Shown: positions 7,547 through 17,050, counted from the first letter of the stretch. The stretch: 60,114 nucleotides of DNA from a bacterium (GCA_023512255.1 JAILZY010000013.1:1-60114); one strand, 5' to 3'. Translations and numbers: made by a program. Notes: a model not told the origin generated them from the sequence alone.

Positions 7547-9178
7547 ATGTCGATTTATGGAAAACTCGGAGTAATCAATACTAACCTCATGGCCAATGCG
7601 GCCTACCGAGGCCTGGAAGCAACCAATAGCCTACTCAATATTCACCAAAATCGGATTGCCACCTTAAAAAAGGTCAATACCTCGGCTGATGATCCAGCCG
7701 GCTATATCCACGCCACCGGCATGAGGATTGACCTTGACGGTATGGAGGTGGCCAGCAATAATATCGGCAATGCTCAAAATATGATTAACATTGCCAATAA
7801 TGGCGCAACCTCCATTAAGGGCCTGCTCATGGAAATGCGGCAAAAGGCCCTGGAGGCAAGCGACGGCTCCAAAAATGCTGCCCAGCGGCAAGCCATTCAG
7901 AATCAGATCGCCCAGTATATCGCTGAAATTCAGGATACTGTTGGGCAGACCACCTGGAATGGAGAGCTTCTCCTTAACGGAAACGCCTCATTTACCTTTC
8001 AGACCGGGCCGGAAGTCAATGATACGACCAATCTGGCCATTGGTCTCAACTTCCGCCTCGGCCTCAAACAAGCGACATTAGCCAACGGATTGAGAGAGGG
8101 CGATATCATCTTCAGCAACACAACGGCTGTGGCTGACGGGGGAAAGCCGACCGTCACTAACACCGACAGTGTCATTGACGCCGACTGGACCATAGAGTTT
8201 ACCGGAGATAACTCCTACAAGGTCAGCTATACCACTGCTGATGGTGTCTCCTATGAGTACAAAGATACCTACTATCTGGGAGCGGGGCAGCAGTTCAGCG
8301 GACGAGGCATCAGCCTAAGCGGGCTCAGACTGGCCAGCAGCGTAACAAATAAAAGTTTTGCTGAAGGGGATATCATCACCTTTACCACCAAGGCTACGGT
8401 CAGCGGTGATGTCTATGGTCTTGGCTGGGATGTTGCCGACGATGATAACTACGGCATGTCCCTGGCCAGTATGATCACGGCCAGCGGCGGTACTGGTATT
8501 GCCGGCCTGGCCGAGGCTGGAGACCTGATCGAATTTGAAATCAGAGTCGAGGACGGAGCTACTTTAAGTGGTGAAACCATCAGCAATACAGGTGCCATTG
8601 CGGCCTTGAAGATTCGCACCCGGGTCGATAAGGGAGACGGCAATGGCTGGGGTGATTGGACTGACTGGGAAGATGAGCAAACTATCCGTGCCTCAGGTAC
8701 TATTAGCTTTAATGGCACTACTCACCATGCTACCGGCCTCCAGATAAGTTTCAGTGGCCTTGATGTTTTGACCGAGGGAGATATTTTCAGGGGCAAAATC
8801 CAAACTTCCCAGGTCGGGCATGTGGTCAGCGGCAGTGTCAGCGTGGATGGCTTGACTGGAGCTGGTGGAATAAACTTGAGCACAGTCAATGGAGCCAAAG
8901 CTTCTTTGCGCAAGCTCGACAAGGCGATAGAGAAGGTGGATGCCGAGCTTGGTAATATCGGGGCCATGACCAAGCGGCTCGATATGAAATCAAATCTCCT
9001 CGAAGGGAGAAAGACTCAGACGACCGCGGCCATCTCACGAATCGAGGATGCAGACCTGATCAGCGAGCAGATGGAGATCGCCAAGCTGATGATCCTCCAG
9101 CAATCTAATATGGCCCTCCTGGCTCAGGCTCAGCAGACCCCGAGACTGGTCCTTGGCATCCTTGGCCTTGGAGGATGA
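7547..9178 (+). CDS. fliC: Flagellin
   Basis: The 543-residue protein is the filament subunit, exported by the flagellar type III apparatus. The N-terminal D0/D1 region (residues 1 to about 150, with INTNLMANAAYRGL, SADDPAGY and NNIGNAQNMINIANNGA) and the C-terminal D1/D0 region (about 445-543, with ISRIEDADLISEQMEIAK and LLAQAQQTP) are both intact. The Thr/Ser-rich middle (about 165-440) is the surface-exposed variable part, a likely place for glycosylation. A G-rich ribosome site precedes ATG 7547. FliS and a Maf-type glycosyltransferase follow, which is the usual order for a glycosylated flagellin. Confidence 0.95.
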   Translation: MSIYGKLGVINTNLMANAAYRGLEATNSLLNIHQNRIATLKKVNTSADDPAGYIHATGMRIDLDGMEVASNNIGNAQNMINIANNGATSIKGLLMEMRQKALEASDGSKNAAQRQAIQNQIAQYIAEIQDTVGQTTWNGELLLNGNASFTFQTGPEVNDTTNLAIGLNFRLGLKQATLANGLREGDIIFSNTTAVADGGKPTVTNTDSVIDADWTIEFTGDNSYKVSYTTADGVSYEYKDTYYLGAGQQFSGRGISLSGLRLASSVTNKSFAEGDIITFTTKATVSGDVYGLGWDVADDDNYGMSLASMITASGGTGIAGLAEAGDLIEFEIRVEDGATLSGETISNTGAIAALKIRTRVDKGDGNGWGDWTDWEDEQTIRASGTISFNGTTHHATGLQISFSGLDVLTEGDIFRGKIQTSQVGHVVSGSVSVDGLTGAGGINLSTVNGAKASLRKLDKAIEKVDAELGNIGAMTKRLDMKSNLLEGRKTQTTAAISRIEDADLISEQMEIAKLMILQQSNMALLAQAQQTPRLVLGILGLGG

Positions 9179-9262
9179 TCTTTTCGAGCTAATGATAAAA
9201 TCTGACCTCAAAGCCCACGGTAATTCATCCTTGATGATTCAGGAGTAGTGAATTACAAACTT

Positions 9263-9300
9263 AAAGAGGGGAGATCGGTCCTCTTTGATCTCCCCTCTTT
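9263..9300 (+). terminator. Terminator-like hairpin after flagellin
   Basis: A perfect 14-bp stem (AAAGAGGGGAGATC at 9263-9276, GATCTCCCCTCTTT at 9287-9300) has a 10-base loop and ends in TTT. It lies 85 bases after the flagellin stop, so it could uncouple flagellin from fliS or set their ratio. Confidence 0.7.
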
Positions 9301-9322
9301 CACTTAGCTGAAGGTTAATCCC

Positions 9323-9691
9323 ATGAACACGCTGATGAAGGCATACGAGCGAACAAACCGAACCACAGCAAATCCCAAACAGGCTCTCTTGCTCCTCTAC
9401 GATCATGCGATCAGCAATCTGGCCAAATGTGAGCAAATCGTAGTCAACAATCAGGGCCGGGGCGCGTACAAGCATCTTGTCAAGGCTCAGGAAATTATTA
9501 CTGGTCTGGCTAACAGCCTCTCCTACGATGGCCAACTGAAGGAGATCAGCACCCGTCTCTTTTCCCTGTATCAAAATATGATGGTTAAACTCTCAAGAGT
9601 CAATCTGGAGAGCGGGGAAACCACGATTTTGGCCGAGGTGCGCGGCATGTTGGAGGAGCTTCGGGAAGCTTGGAGACAGGCTAAAGGCTAA
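9323..9691 (+). CDS. fliS: Flagellin export chaperone FliS
   Basis: FliS binds the C-terminal D0 region of flagellin in the cytoplasm and prevents early polymerisation. The 122-residue, all-helical protein has the family N-terminus (MKAYERTNRTTANPKQALLLLYDHAI) split by no insertion, and its length is normal. GAAGG lies about 8 bases before the ATG. It sits between flagellin and the Maf-type gene, as in many polar flagellar loci. Confidence 0.93.
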   Translation: MNTLMKAYERTNRTTANPKQALLLLYDHAISNLAKCEQIVVNNQGRGAYKHLVKAQEIITGLANSLSYDGQLKEISTRLFSLYQNMMVKLSRVNLESGETTILAEVRGMLEELREAWRQAKG

Positions 9692-9733
9692 AGCCAATGA
9701 CGATCCACCTCAAGGTATGGTGAAACCCAAGAT

Positions 9734-12688
9734 ATGGTGAAATCAATGATCCCCTCACCTGAAATCTTTCAGAAAAACTGGACAGCTCTCAAGGAGAAAT
9801 CTCCCCAATTCCTCACCTGGTGGGAAAGCCAGCCGGATCAAAAAGGGATTGAGCTAATCTACACCCTATCTGGCCTGCCCGATCTTCGGATCGAAACAAA
9901 AGATGGTAAAAAAATCTCTCTCTACAACCACGACCATCCCCTCTCTCCGATTGAACAAGACCTTCAAGACCGCCAATTCTTAAAAGAAGGCGTAACCTTT
10001 CTCTTTGGCCTTGGGCTTGGGTATAAGGCAGCTCAAATCATTGACCGGATGGAGAATGGCCATATTTTATTCATTATTGAAGATAATGCGGCTATAGTTC
10101 ATCTGGCTCTCAGCCTTAACGATTTCTCAGAGGCAATAAGACAAGGGAAGCTGTCCTTTTGCCTGCCGGAAGAAGACGCGGTCCGCCAGATTATCAGCCA
10201 GCAGAGCCCAAAGCTGCTCGATGGGAAGATCAGCCTTGAGATGGAAAACTTCGCCCCGAAGATCTCCTCCTTCTATCCTGCGATCTACAAAAGCTGCCAG
10301 CGGTTTTGCAATAGCCTGTTTCTCTCCTACAATACCTTTGTCTCCCTCAGTGACACCTTTGTCATCAATGAGCTCAAGAATCTGCCCAAGATCGCTGCTG
10401 GCTGCGGCACAGAGGGCTTTTGCCGGGGAGACTTTAGCCGCATTCCCGCTATTTTGGTAGCTACTGGGCCCTCGCTTCAAAAGAACATTCACCTCCTGAA
10501 AGAGGCTAAGGGGAAGGCCCTGATCATTGCCGTAGGCCAGGCCCTGCGGGTCCTTTTGGCCTATGATATCAAGCCAGACATTATCTGCTCGATCGATTTT
10601 GGAAAGCCAAACTATCTTGACCTTGAAGATGTCATTCAGGATGCCACCATGCCCCTTGTGATCGACAGTCGGGTTTATCCTGAAATTCCCTTTGAATATC
10701 AGGGGGATCTCATCACTCCGGTCTGCGGTGATGATATTCTGGCCGAGGCTCTTTCCGAACACCAGGAGCGGGTTGACCGGGGGAAGACCGTAGCTCAGCT
10801 TGGCCTCAATCTGGCCTTGGCTATTGGCGCAGACCCGATCATATTTACTGGCCAGGATCTAGCCTTGGGGACCACTAGCCATGTCTTTGGGGCCATCGCT
10901 GATACCAAGGTGGAGCTTCAGGACGGTAAGATCTTAGAGTCAAACAGTCAAGGGAAATCGGTCAATGAGGCCTTTTGGGTCGAGGGCATCTATGGCGGAA
11001 GGGTGCTGACCACTAAGGTTCTGATGGGCTATTTGGAAGACTTTGAAAACACGATCAAAAATTTCCCCGACCGCTGCTTTATCGATGCTACCGAGGGAGG
11101 AGCACTGATTCGAGGCACCAAGGTCATGACCCTCAGGGAGGCGATAGACCAATATTGCCAGAAAGATTACGATATTCCTAACCTTGTAGAGAGGTCCCTA
11201 GCCCCTCTCAATCCTGACTTTGAAAAATTGATCGCCGATCTTGAGTCAGTGAATCTCCTGGTCAACAAGATTCTTAGAATCAATCGAAAACTAAAAAAGC
11301 CCATTACTATTCTAAAAAAACTTTTGCCCGAAACAGAAGGAGAGTCCTTTTCAGACAGCCAAAAAAAACGCTTTGAGGAGCTCAGCCAGAGAATCAGCCA
11401 CGGCTTTGAGCAAATCGCCAGAGCCATCAATTCTCACCGGATCATCCGAACCGCTCTAGGCAGGGTAAGGCATGCTCTGATGCAAAGAGAGAATAAATTC
11501 CAGGCAGGCGACTCTATCCACCGGAAGGCAAAAGTTACCCTGCGCCGCTACGAGCTGGCCTATAAGGGGTTTGAGGCCACAATTCGGCGGATAAAAAGAG
11601 TTATGGATGACATCCTCCCAGCCCTGAGGGAATACTCTATCTTTAGCCAGGAGCGACAGACAAAAGATAAGAAGCAGACGGCTGATGCGCACTTTAGGCT
11701 GGGGATGTGCTTTAAGAAAATGGGCTGTCTGAGGCGGGCTATTCCTGAATTTGAGCAAGCCGCACTCTGGGGATATAAAAGGGAAGAAAGCCTTGGCCAG
11801 TTAGTTGACATCTATATTACCCTAGAACAATTTGAGGAGGCCCAAAGCTGTCTCCAAGAGCTTCATCCCGATCCGCAGGAGGAGGAAAGGATTCGCCAGA
11901 GGATCCTAACCAAGAAGGAAAAGTGCCTGATGCGGTATCTAACCAAAGCTAAGGAGCGCTCTTCGGAGGGAGATTTCGTCAATGCCATCGTCTATGCCCG
12001 CAAGGTTTTGGCCATTGACCCTGAATCAGACATAGCCAGCCAGATCTTGGCAAAATCCCTTGACCAGCGCCAGGAAAAGATAGCGGCAACTCAGGAAGAG
12101 GTCCGACAATTCAGGGAGGAGACAGAGCGCAAGCAGGAGCTTGCCCGCAACTTGAGCAGAGCCAGAAAGCTGGTTCAGGAAAATGCCTTTGATCAGGCCA
12201 TAAGTATCTACCAGGAGATTCTAGCCACTCATCAGGATCATCCAGAGGCTCACTTTGGCCTGTCTCGGGCTTATCGGGGGAAAAAGGATTGGCAGGCAGC
12301 CTGCCAAGAGCTCCTTTGGCTCAGCGAGCGATATGCCAACAAGGCACAGGTTCACGCGGAATTAGGGGATGTTTACCTTTCAATGGCCGACTATGGCCAA
12401 TCATTCCAGGCCTACCAGAGGGCGATCGAGGTGGATAAAAACTTTGCCCACCTTTATCTGAGGATGGCCAATATCTGCATTCACCTGGGAAAAATAGAGG
12501 AGGCGATTACCCACTACGAGAGCTACCTTAACCTAAACCCAGCAGACTACCACTCACTGGTCAAACTGGGAGATTGCTATCTTCTGCTAGGAGCCAGAGA
12601 AGCAGCCAAGATAGGCTACCAGGCAGCTCTTCGCATTCAACCTAATTACTCACCGGCTATGGAAAGAATCAATCGACTGTCTTTGTAG
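9734..12688 (+). CDS. Maf-type (DUF115) flagellin glycosyltransferase with C-terminal TPR domain
   Basis: Maf proteins (motility associated factors) transfer nonulosonic acids such as pseudaminic or legionaminic acid to flagellin. The DUF115 core shows ATGPS at residues 243-247 followed by IIAVGQALRVLL and IKPDIICSIDF, the pattern of this sialyltransferase-like fold. A helical linker leads to a TPR array from about residue 645 to the end (984). The TPR tail makes it longer than ordinary Maf proteins and may bind flagellin or a partner. Its place after fliC-fliS supports the role. ATG 9734 and ATG 9746 are both possible starts; a duplicated ATGGTGAAA lies just upstream. Confidence 0.85.
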   Translation: MVKSMIPSPEIFQKNWTALKEKSPQFLTWWESQPDQKGIELIYTLSGLPDLRIETKDGKKISLYNHDHPLSPIEQDLQDRQFLKEGVTFLFGLGLGYKAAQIIDRMENGHILFIIEDNAAIVHLALSLNDFSEAIRQGKLSFCLPEEDAVRQIISQQSPKLLDGKISLEMENFAPKISSFYPAIYKSCQRFCNSLFLSYNTFVSLSDTFVINELKNLPKIAAGCGTEGFCRGDFSRIPAILVATGPSLQKNIHLLKEAKGKALIIAVGQALRVLLAYDIKPDIICSIDFGKPNYLDLEDVIQDATMPLVIDSRVYPEIPFEYQGDLITPVCGDDILAEALSEHQERVDRGKTVAQLGLNLALAIGADPIIFTGQDLALGTTSHVFGAIADTKVELQDGKILESNSQGKSVNEAFWVEGIYGGRVLTTKVLMGYLEDFENTIKNFPDRCFIDATEGGALIRGTKVMTLREAIDQYCQKDYDIPNLVERSLAPLNPDFEKLIADLESVNLLVNKILRINRKLKKPITILKKLLPETEGESFSDSQKKRFEELSQRISHGFEQIARAINSHRIIRTALGRVRHALMQRENKFQAGDSIHRKAKVTLRRYELAYKGFEATIRRIKRVMDDILPALREYSIFSQERQTKDKKQTADAHFRLGMCFKKMGCLRRAIPEFEQAALWGYKREESLGQLVDIYITLEQFEEAQSCLQELHPDPQEEERIRQRILTKKEKCLMRYLTKAKERSSEGDFVNAIVYARKVLAIDPESDIASQILAKSLDQRQEKIAATQEEVRQFREETERKQELARNLSRARKLVQENAFDQAISIYQEILATHQDHPEAHFGLSRAYRGKKDWQAACQELLWLSERYANKAQVHAELGDVYLSMADYGQSFQAYQRAIEVDKNFAHLYLRMANICIHLGKIEEAITHYESYLNLNPADYHSLVKLGDCYLLLGAREAAKIGYQAALRIQPNYSPAMERINRLSL

Positions 12689-12816
12689 ATCAACCTCAAG
12701 TAGATCAACCTTGAAGAGTTTGGTTGCCGGAAGTCTAGTCATCAGCTACAGGCGGAAAGTTCAAACTTCGAAGCGGAAACTTCCAAGCGGAAAATTCATA
12801 AGGAGGCAGAAAGTCA

Positions 12817-13824
12817 ATGAGATTCTTAGTCATAGGGCTGGGCTCCCTGGGTAAGCGCCGAATCAGAAATCTGAAATACCTGCAGTCGGGAAGCATCATC
12901 GGCTGTGATCCCCGTCTGGACAGAAGAGATGAGACCTCACAGCGATATCGGATTCAGACCTTTGAGGACTTTGCCGAGGCTATGGCTCATGAGCCTGAAG
13001 CCATCATCATTTCGGTGCCTGCCAGCCTGCGGCTTTCCTATGCACTTGAAGCAGCCGCGGCCAACAAGCACTTTTTTGTCGAACCCTGCCCGAAAGATGA
13101 GCGGCTGAGCGAGTTGGTCGACTGGCTTAAGGAAAAGAAAATCGTGGCTGCCCCCTCCTGTACCCTACGTTTTTATCCTGGTCCGAAAAAAATCCAAAAG
13201 CTGCTCCAACAGGGAGCCATCGGCCAGCCTCTGACCTTCACCTACATCTGTGGACAATACCTGCCAGGCTGGCACCTTTCAGAAGACTACTGGTCTTTTT
13301 CCACGCCAAGGTTAGACTCATCAGCCTGCCGCGAGATCATCTCCTTCGAGCTCGCCTGGCTCAGCAGCTTACTTGGCGGCCTCGAATCAATCTCTACCAA
13401 TCATGAGGACTCTACCAATCATGAAGACTCTACCAATTATGAGGAAGCGCCCACGGACAAAGCCTGTCCCCATAATTTGCTGCTCAGATTCAAGGGGGGA
13501 GTCTGCGGGCATCTGCTGCTAAATCCTGCCTCCAAGACCTCGATCCAGCATATGCGCTTTGTCGGAACAGAAGGAATTATCGATTGGAACAATAGCGAGC
13601 AGATAATCAAAATTTACTCCCCTGACCACCACCTGAAGCATTCAGAGCCACTTATTCGAGGCTGCGTGGAAAACATGTACATCAATCCAGAAGAGCCCTA
13701 TATCGAAGAGCTGCGCTGCTTCCTTAATGCTGTCTGCGGCCTATCACCCTTTCCGTATACCTTTGAGCAGCATCTAAATATCCTGACCCTACTCGATCAG
13801 GCCGAAAAAAATAGCCAGCTATAG
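12817..13824 (+). CDS. Gfo/Idh/MocA-family oxidoreductase
   Basis: This 335-residue NAD(P)-dependent sugar dehydrogenase-like protein has an N-terminal Rossmann fold (VIGLGSLGKRR, residues 4-14) and a C-terminal alpha/beta domain. The usual EKP motif with its catalytic lysine is replaced by EPCPK near residue 92, so activity may be altered. Residues of about 193-210 are a threefold TNHEDS-like repeat encoded by an 18-base tandem repeat. AAGGAGG precedes the ATG. Position after the Maf gene suggests a role in making or modifying the flagellin sugar, which is inference. Confidence 0.82.
   Translation: MRFLVIGLGSLGKRRIRNLKYLQSGSIIGCDPRLDRRDETSQRYRIQTFEDFAEAMAHEPEAIIISVPASLRLSYALEAAAANKHFFVEPCPKDERLSELVDWLKEKKIVAAPSCTLRFYPGPKKIQKLLQQGAIGQPLTFTYICGQYLPGWHLSEDYWSFSTPRLDSSACREIISFELAWLSSLLGGLESISTNHEDSTNHEDSTNYEEAPTDKACPHNLLLRFKGGVCGHLLLNPASKTSIQHMRFVGTEGIIDWNNSEQIIKIYSPDHHLKHSEPLIRGCVENMYINPEEPYIEELRCFLNAVCGLSPFPYTFEQHLNILTLLDQAEKNSQL
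13393..13449 (+). repeat. In-frame 18-bp tandem repeat, three units
   Basis: Three nearly identical units of TCTACCAATCATGAGGAC lie inside the Gfo/Idh gene and encode STNHED, STNHED and STNYEE. The reading frame is kept. Further 10-base duplications (AGCCAGCTAT) span the stop codon of the same gene at about 13810-13832. Confidence 0.9.
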
Positions 13825-14012
13825 CCAGCTATAAAATGTCATTTCTTTTTTTAAAAATAGCCGATAATGAATATATTCAAAAAATGGATAGTTTAATATT
13901 CTTATTCTTTTCAGGGAAGGAGGTAGGCTGCTATCCACCAAGCCCCAAGGCAAGAACAGGGGCAATAGTAATATAAAGGCATTAGTAATATAAAGAAAGG
14001 GGGGAATAAGGT

Positions 14013-14183
14013 ATGTGTTATACCTGTGGGTGTGGCAAATTGTCTGAAGACAAGGGAGATACCAGAAATATTACCATCAAGGATTTTGAGGAAGCGGCCA
14101 AGGCGGCCCATGAATCAGTAGAGCAGGCTAAGAGAAACGCTTTTGAATCGCTAAAGAAAGAGCTTGGAGAGAAAGTCAAGTAG
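14013..14183 (+). CDS. Small conserved-looking CxxCxC protein, 56 aa
   Basis: An ORF of 56 codons begins MCYTCGCGK and continues with an acidic, helical tail (DFEEAAKAAHESVEQAK). A strong purine-rich site (AAAGGGGGGAA) lies about 6 bases before the ATG, and a hairpin follows the stop. I recall short proteins with an MCYTCGC start in anaerobes and archaea, so this is probably a real gene. The three clustered cysteines suggest metal binding. The function is unknown. Confidence 0.7.
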   Translation: MCYTCGCGKLSEDKGDTRNITIKDFEEAAKAAHESVEQAKRNAFESLKKELGEKVK

Positions 14184-14216
14184 GAGAATTTATTTTATAC
14201 TTCATCCCTTGCAGAA

Positions 14217-14279
14217 GCGAAAAGGGCGGAACATCTCCTTGAGGAGAAAACATTAAAAAAAGAGTTCCTCCCTTTTCGC
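14217..14279. terminator. Long hairpin between convergent genes
   Basis: Arms 14217-14232 (GCGAAAAGGGCGGAAC) and 14264-14279 pair with one mismatch, and the loop holds a smaller TCTCC/GGAGA stem. It lies between the small plus-strand gene and rsmE on the minus strand. The rest of the 14184-14488 spacer has a duplicated CGACGCGTT (about 14307-14330) and no gene. Confidence 0.6.
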
Positions 14280-14488
14280 GGTGTTTAGGATTTTCCCGCT
14301 GTTTACGACGCGTTATTTCACGACGCGTTGTTCAGGAGAAGTTAATTATCCCCTTAGACTATTTTTAGATTATTTTCCCTTTTTTTTAAATTACTTCCCC
14401 CTTAACCTGCAGCAGCCTGGCCATAATTGGCCCGTAAGCTGCCCTATGGGCTCCAGCAGCGAACCTTCCTTCGCCCGCAGTAGCCTTA

Positions 14489-15259
14489 TCAGCCTTCTTG
14501 TGGTCCAAAATTAAACTCATACTGGATAATGGCTAGAGCATATAAAGCCGCAGTCTCGGTCCTAAGTATCCAAGGAGCGCAGGAGACCGGAATAAATCCA
14601 GCCTCTTTGGCTAGCTGAATTTCATCCCCAGACAGGCTCCCTTCAGGCCCAACAAGGATAAAGATCTTATCCCCGGCTCTTCCTCCCCTTCCCTCTCGCC
14701 AGCTCGCCAAGATAGATTTTAGGTGATTTTTCTGCTCCCTCTCCCACAATATAAGTAGTAAGGCATTCTTATCCTCGGCCACCTTGAGACACACCGTGGA
14801 GAGATTGGCTGGAGGGTATAGCTTTGGAATATCGCTTCGGCCGCACTGCTTGGCCGCCTCTTGGCAGATCTTTTGCCACCGCTGCCATCTTCCTTCGGAG
14901 ATGCTCCCTTGTTCATTGACAAAGCTGCGGCTTGAGGCCAGGGGCATGATTTCATTGACTCCAAGCTCGGTGGCTTTTTGAAGAATAAGGTCCATAGTCG
15001 AGTGTTTGGGAATTCCCTGGATAAGGATAAGCGGATGTTTATTCTGAAAAGAAGAAGAAAGACAAGCAATGATCCGAAGCCGAACCTCTGATGGGGAGAC
15101 CGCCTCAATCCGGGCAGCAAGATCCCTGCCCTGACAGTTTATCACTATCTCATCGTTCGCCTGAAGACGTAGAACTCGAAAGATGTGGCGGGCATCATTG
15201 CCTCTGATAATGGCTCGATCAGAGAAAAAATCCTCTGGGGGGATAAAAAATTTGGGCAC
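14489..15259 (-). CDS. rsmE: 16S rRNA (uracil1498-N3)-methyltransferase
   Basis: RsmE methylates N3 of U1498 in 16S rRNA, in the decoding region of the 30S subunit. The 256-residue SPOUT-class protein has the N-terminal PUA-like part (HIFRVLRL) and the knotted SAM site: ATELGVNEIMPL, ILVGPEGSLSGDE and WILRTETAAL. A Ser replaces the second Gly often seen in GPEGG. The start is GTG 15259, with an AGGA site. It is the last gene of the hrcA-grpE-rsmE unit, 42 bases after grpE. Confidence 0.93.
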   Translation of the reverse strand: MPKFFIPPEDFFSDRAIIRGNDARHIFRVLRLQANDEIVINCQGRDLAARIEAVSPSEVRLRIIACLSSSFQNKHPLILIQGIPKHSTMDLILQKATELGVNEIMPLASSRSFVNEQGSISEGRWQRWQKICQEAAKQCGRSDIPKLYPPANLSTVCLKVAEDKNALLLILWEREQKNHLKSILASWREGRGGRAGDKIFILVGPEGSLSGDEIQLAKEAGFIPVSCAPWILRTETAALYALAIIQYEFNFGPQEG

Positions 15260-15301
15260 TTTTTCCTGCCTGGCTTTCTTGATGAAGAGAAAGCCGCTTT
15301 C

Positions 15302-15931
15302 TTATTTCTTCTCTTCTGCTGGCTCAAAATCAGCCAATTCTCTCCCCATTCTCCTCCTGGATATGGCCACCATAGCAGGTCTCAAAAGCTGGCCATTTAG
15401 ATAATATCCCTTTTTGAACTCTTCAACCACCCTGTTTTCCTCACAGTCGCAAGATATTACCTGCATGATAACTTCATGCTTTCGAGGATCAAAGGGCTCA
15501 CCAAGAGAAGGGAAATAGCTCAAGCCCTCCTTTTGGAGGATATCCATCAGTTGGCTATAGATTAGCCGCCACCCTTCTATCTGACTATGTAGCTGACTAT
15601 AGCTCTGACTATAGAGCTGAGTATTAATTAGCCGACACCCTTCTGAAGATCCCTGCAAGTCGATGTTTTCCTCAGCCGAGGCCAAGGCCAGCTCGAAACT
15701 GTCAAGGAGGGGCAGGAGATTTTTCAGAAGACTCCTCATGCTATGCTCCCTGAGATCAGCCTTTTCTCTTTGCTTCCTTTGGCAAAAACTCTCAAACGCT
15801 GCCTGAAGACGCAAACACTTTTCAGAAAGCTTCCGATTAGCCTCTCTCTCCTTCTGAAGCATTGTTTTGTAGTTTTCAATCTCCTGATTTAGGCAGTCAA
15901 TTTCTTCTTGCTGAAAGCATTCGGCAGCCAA
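15302..15931 (-). CDS. grpE: GrpE nucleotide exchange factor with internal duplication
   Basis: GrpE releases ADP from DnaK in the heat-shock chaperone cycle. The 209-residue protein has the N-terminal coiled coil (residues 5-70) and the conserved head, seen as PFDPRKHEVIMQV and VVEEFKKGYYLNGQLLRPA. Between them, residues of about 97-130 hold two similar blocks, EGCRLINTQL and EGWRLIYSQL, separated by YSQ-type repeats. This looks like a recent tandem duplication in the gene. The start is TTG 15931, with GGAGG 9 bases upstream. dnaK and dnaJ, which usually follow, are absent here. Confidence 0.92.
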   Translation of the reverse strand: MAAECFQQEEIDCLNQEIENYKTMLQKEREANRKLSEKCLRLQAAFESFCQRKQREKADLREHSMRSLLKNLLPLLDSFELALASAEENIDLQGSSEGCRLINTQLYSQSYSQLHSQIEGWRLIYSQLMDILQKEGLSYFPSLGEPFDPRKHEVIMQVISCDCEENRVVEEFKKGYYLNGQLLRPAMVAISRRRMGRELADFEPAEEKK

Positions 15932-16015
15932 AAATTATTTCCTCCCTGCCTTTTCCTCAGGTTTTAGGGCAAATAGTTACGTTTTAGGGCAAATCGTTTC
16001 TCTTTACTCATTCCA

Positions 16016-17050
16016 CTATTCTTCAGAAGAGAAGAGATTATCAATGACTTTAGCGGTACTGTCTACCAGATCGATCACTTCCTGATAGCGCATCCTGGTA
16101 GGCCCGATAACGCCAAGTGCTCCGCTGGCACGATTTCCCATCTGATAGCGGGCCATGACAATGCTGCAATCTTGAATGTCAGGATCATCATTTTCAGCCC
16201 CGATGATTACCCTCACGCCTTCATAGTCGATGCACTTATCCAACAGCCGGATAAGCTTGATCTTTTCCTCAAAGGCATTAAAAAGAGCCTTGAGTTTCTG
16301 GACATCGGCAAACTCTGGCTGTCTCAGGATATTTGATTGCCCTTGCAGGTAAAGATTCTCTATCTGGTTTTTCGAGATTTCCTCACTGAGCAGATTAATA
16401 TGTTCACACAATTTCTTATAGAATCTCTCCTCTTCAGAGACCGCTTCCATAAGCCTTTGTCTAATCTGGATTATGGTCAGGTGCGCATAGCGCTCATTAA
16501 TGAGCTGATTCATCATATTCAGCTCTCTTTCGGTATATGACTCTCTGGCCTCAATGATTTTGTTGTACACCAGACCATTTTCAGAAACAAAGACTACCAA
16601 AATCTTATGCGGAGTTAAGGGAATAAAATCCATGTGCTTCATTCGAAGGTCGGTAACCTTTGGGGAGATGACAATCCCGACATATTTGGAGAGGAGAGAT
16701 AAGAGTCGACAGGCTCCCTCCATGAGCTCTTCCCGCTCATGAATCTTGGCCAATGGTTCAAGCCCTGCCTTTTTGACTCTTTTCCGCCCCTTCTTTTTAA
16801 GAAGATTATCTACGTAGTATCGATAACCTTGATCCGTTGGGATCCTGCCGGCAGAGGTATGAGGATGCTGGAGAAATCCTTTCTCTTCAAGATCAGCCAT
16901 AATGTTGCGGATCGTGGCTGGAGAGAGCGGCAATTTGATCTTCTTGGCAATGGTTCGGGAGCCGACAGGCTCAGCCAGACCAATATACTGTCTGATAACT
17001 GCCTCGAGAATAAACTTTTCTCTGTCAGTAAGTTCCTCAACCACTGCCAT
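16016..17050 (-). CDS. hrcA: Heat-inducible transcription repressor HrcA
   Basis: HrcA represses class I heat-shock genes by binding CIRCE. The protein has the N-terminal winged helix (LTDREKFILEAVIRQYI, then LSPATIRNIMADLEEKGFL) and the large C-terminal dimer domain. The open frame reaches 17074, but that end overlaps the CIRCE site, so a later start is likely: ATG 17050, or GTG 17044, which has GGAGG at an ideal 7-base spacing. A promoter and CIRCE lie directly upstream, so the operon should be autoregulated. Confidence 0.95.
   Translation of the reverse strand: MAVVEELTDREKFILEAVIRQYIGLAEPVGSRTIAKKIKLPLSPATIRNIMADLEEKGFLQHPHTSAGRIPTDQGYRYYVDNLLKKKGRKRVKKAGLEPLAKIHEREELMEGACRLLSLLSKYVGIVISPKVTDLRMKHMDFIPLTPHKILVVFVSENGLVYNKIIEARESYTERELNMMNQLINERYAHLTIIQIRQRLMEAVSEEERFYKKLCEHINLLSEEISKNQIENLYLQGQSNILRQPEFADVQKLKALFNAFEEKIKLIRLLDKCIDYEGVRVIIGAENDDPDIQDCSIVMARYQMGNRASGALGVIGPTRMRYQEVIDLVDSTAKVIDNLFSSEE

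Noticed and set aside
13911-14111. 66-codon minus-strand ORF
   Set aside because: It overlaps the better supported CxxCxC gene and its ribosome site.
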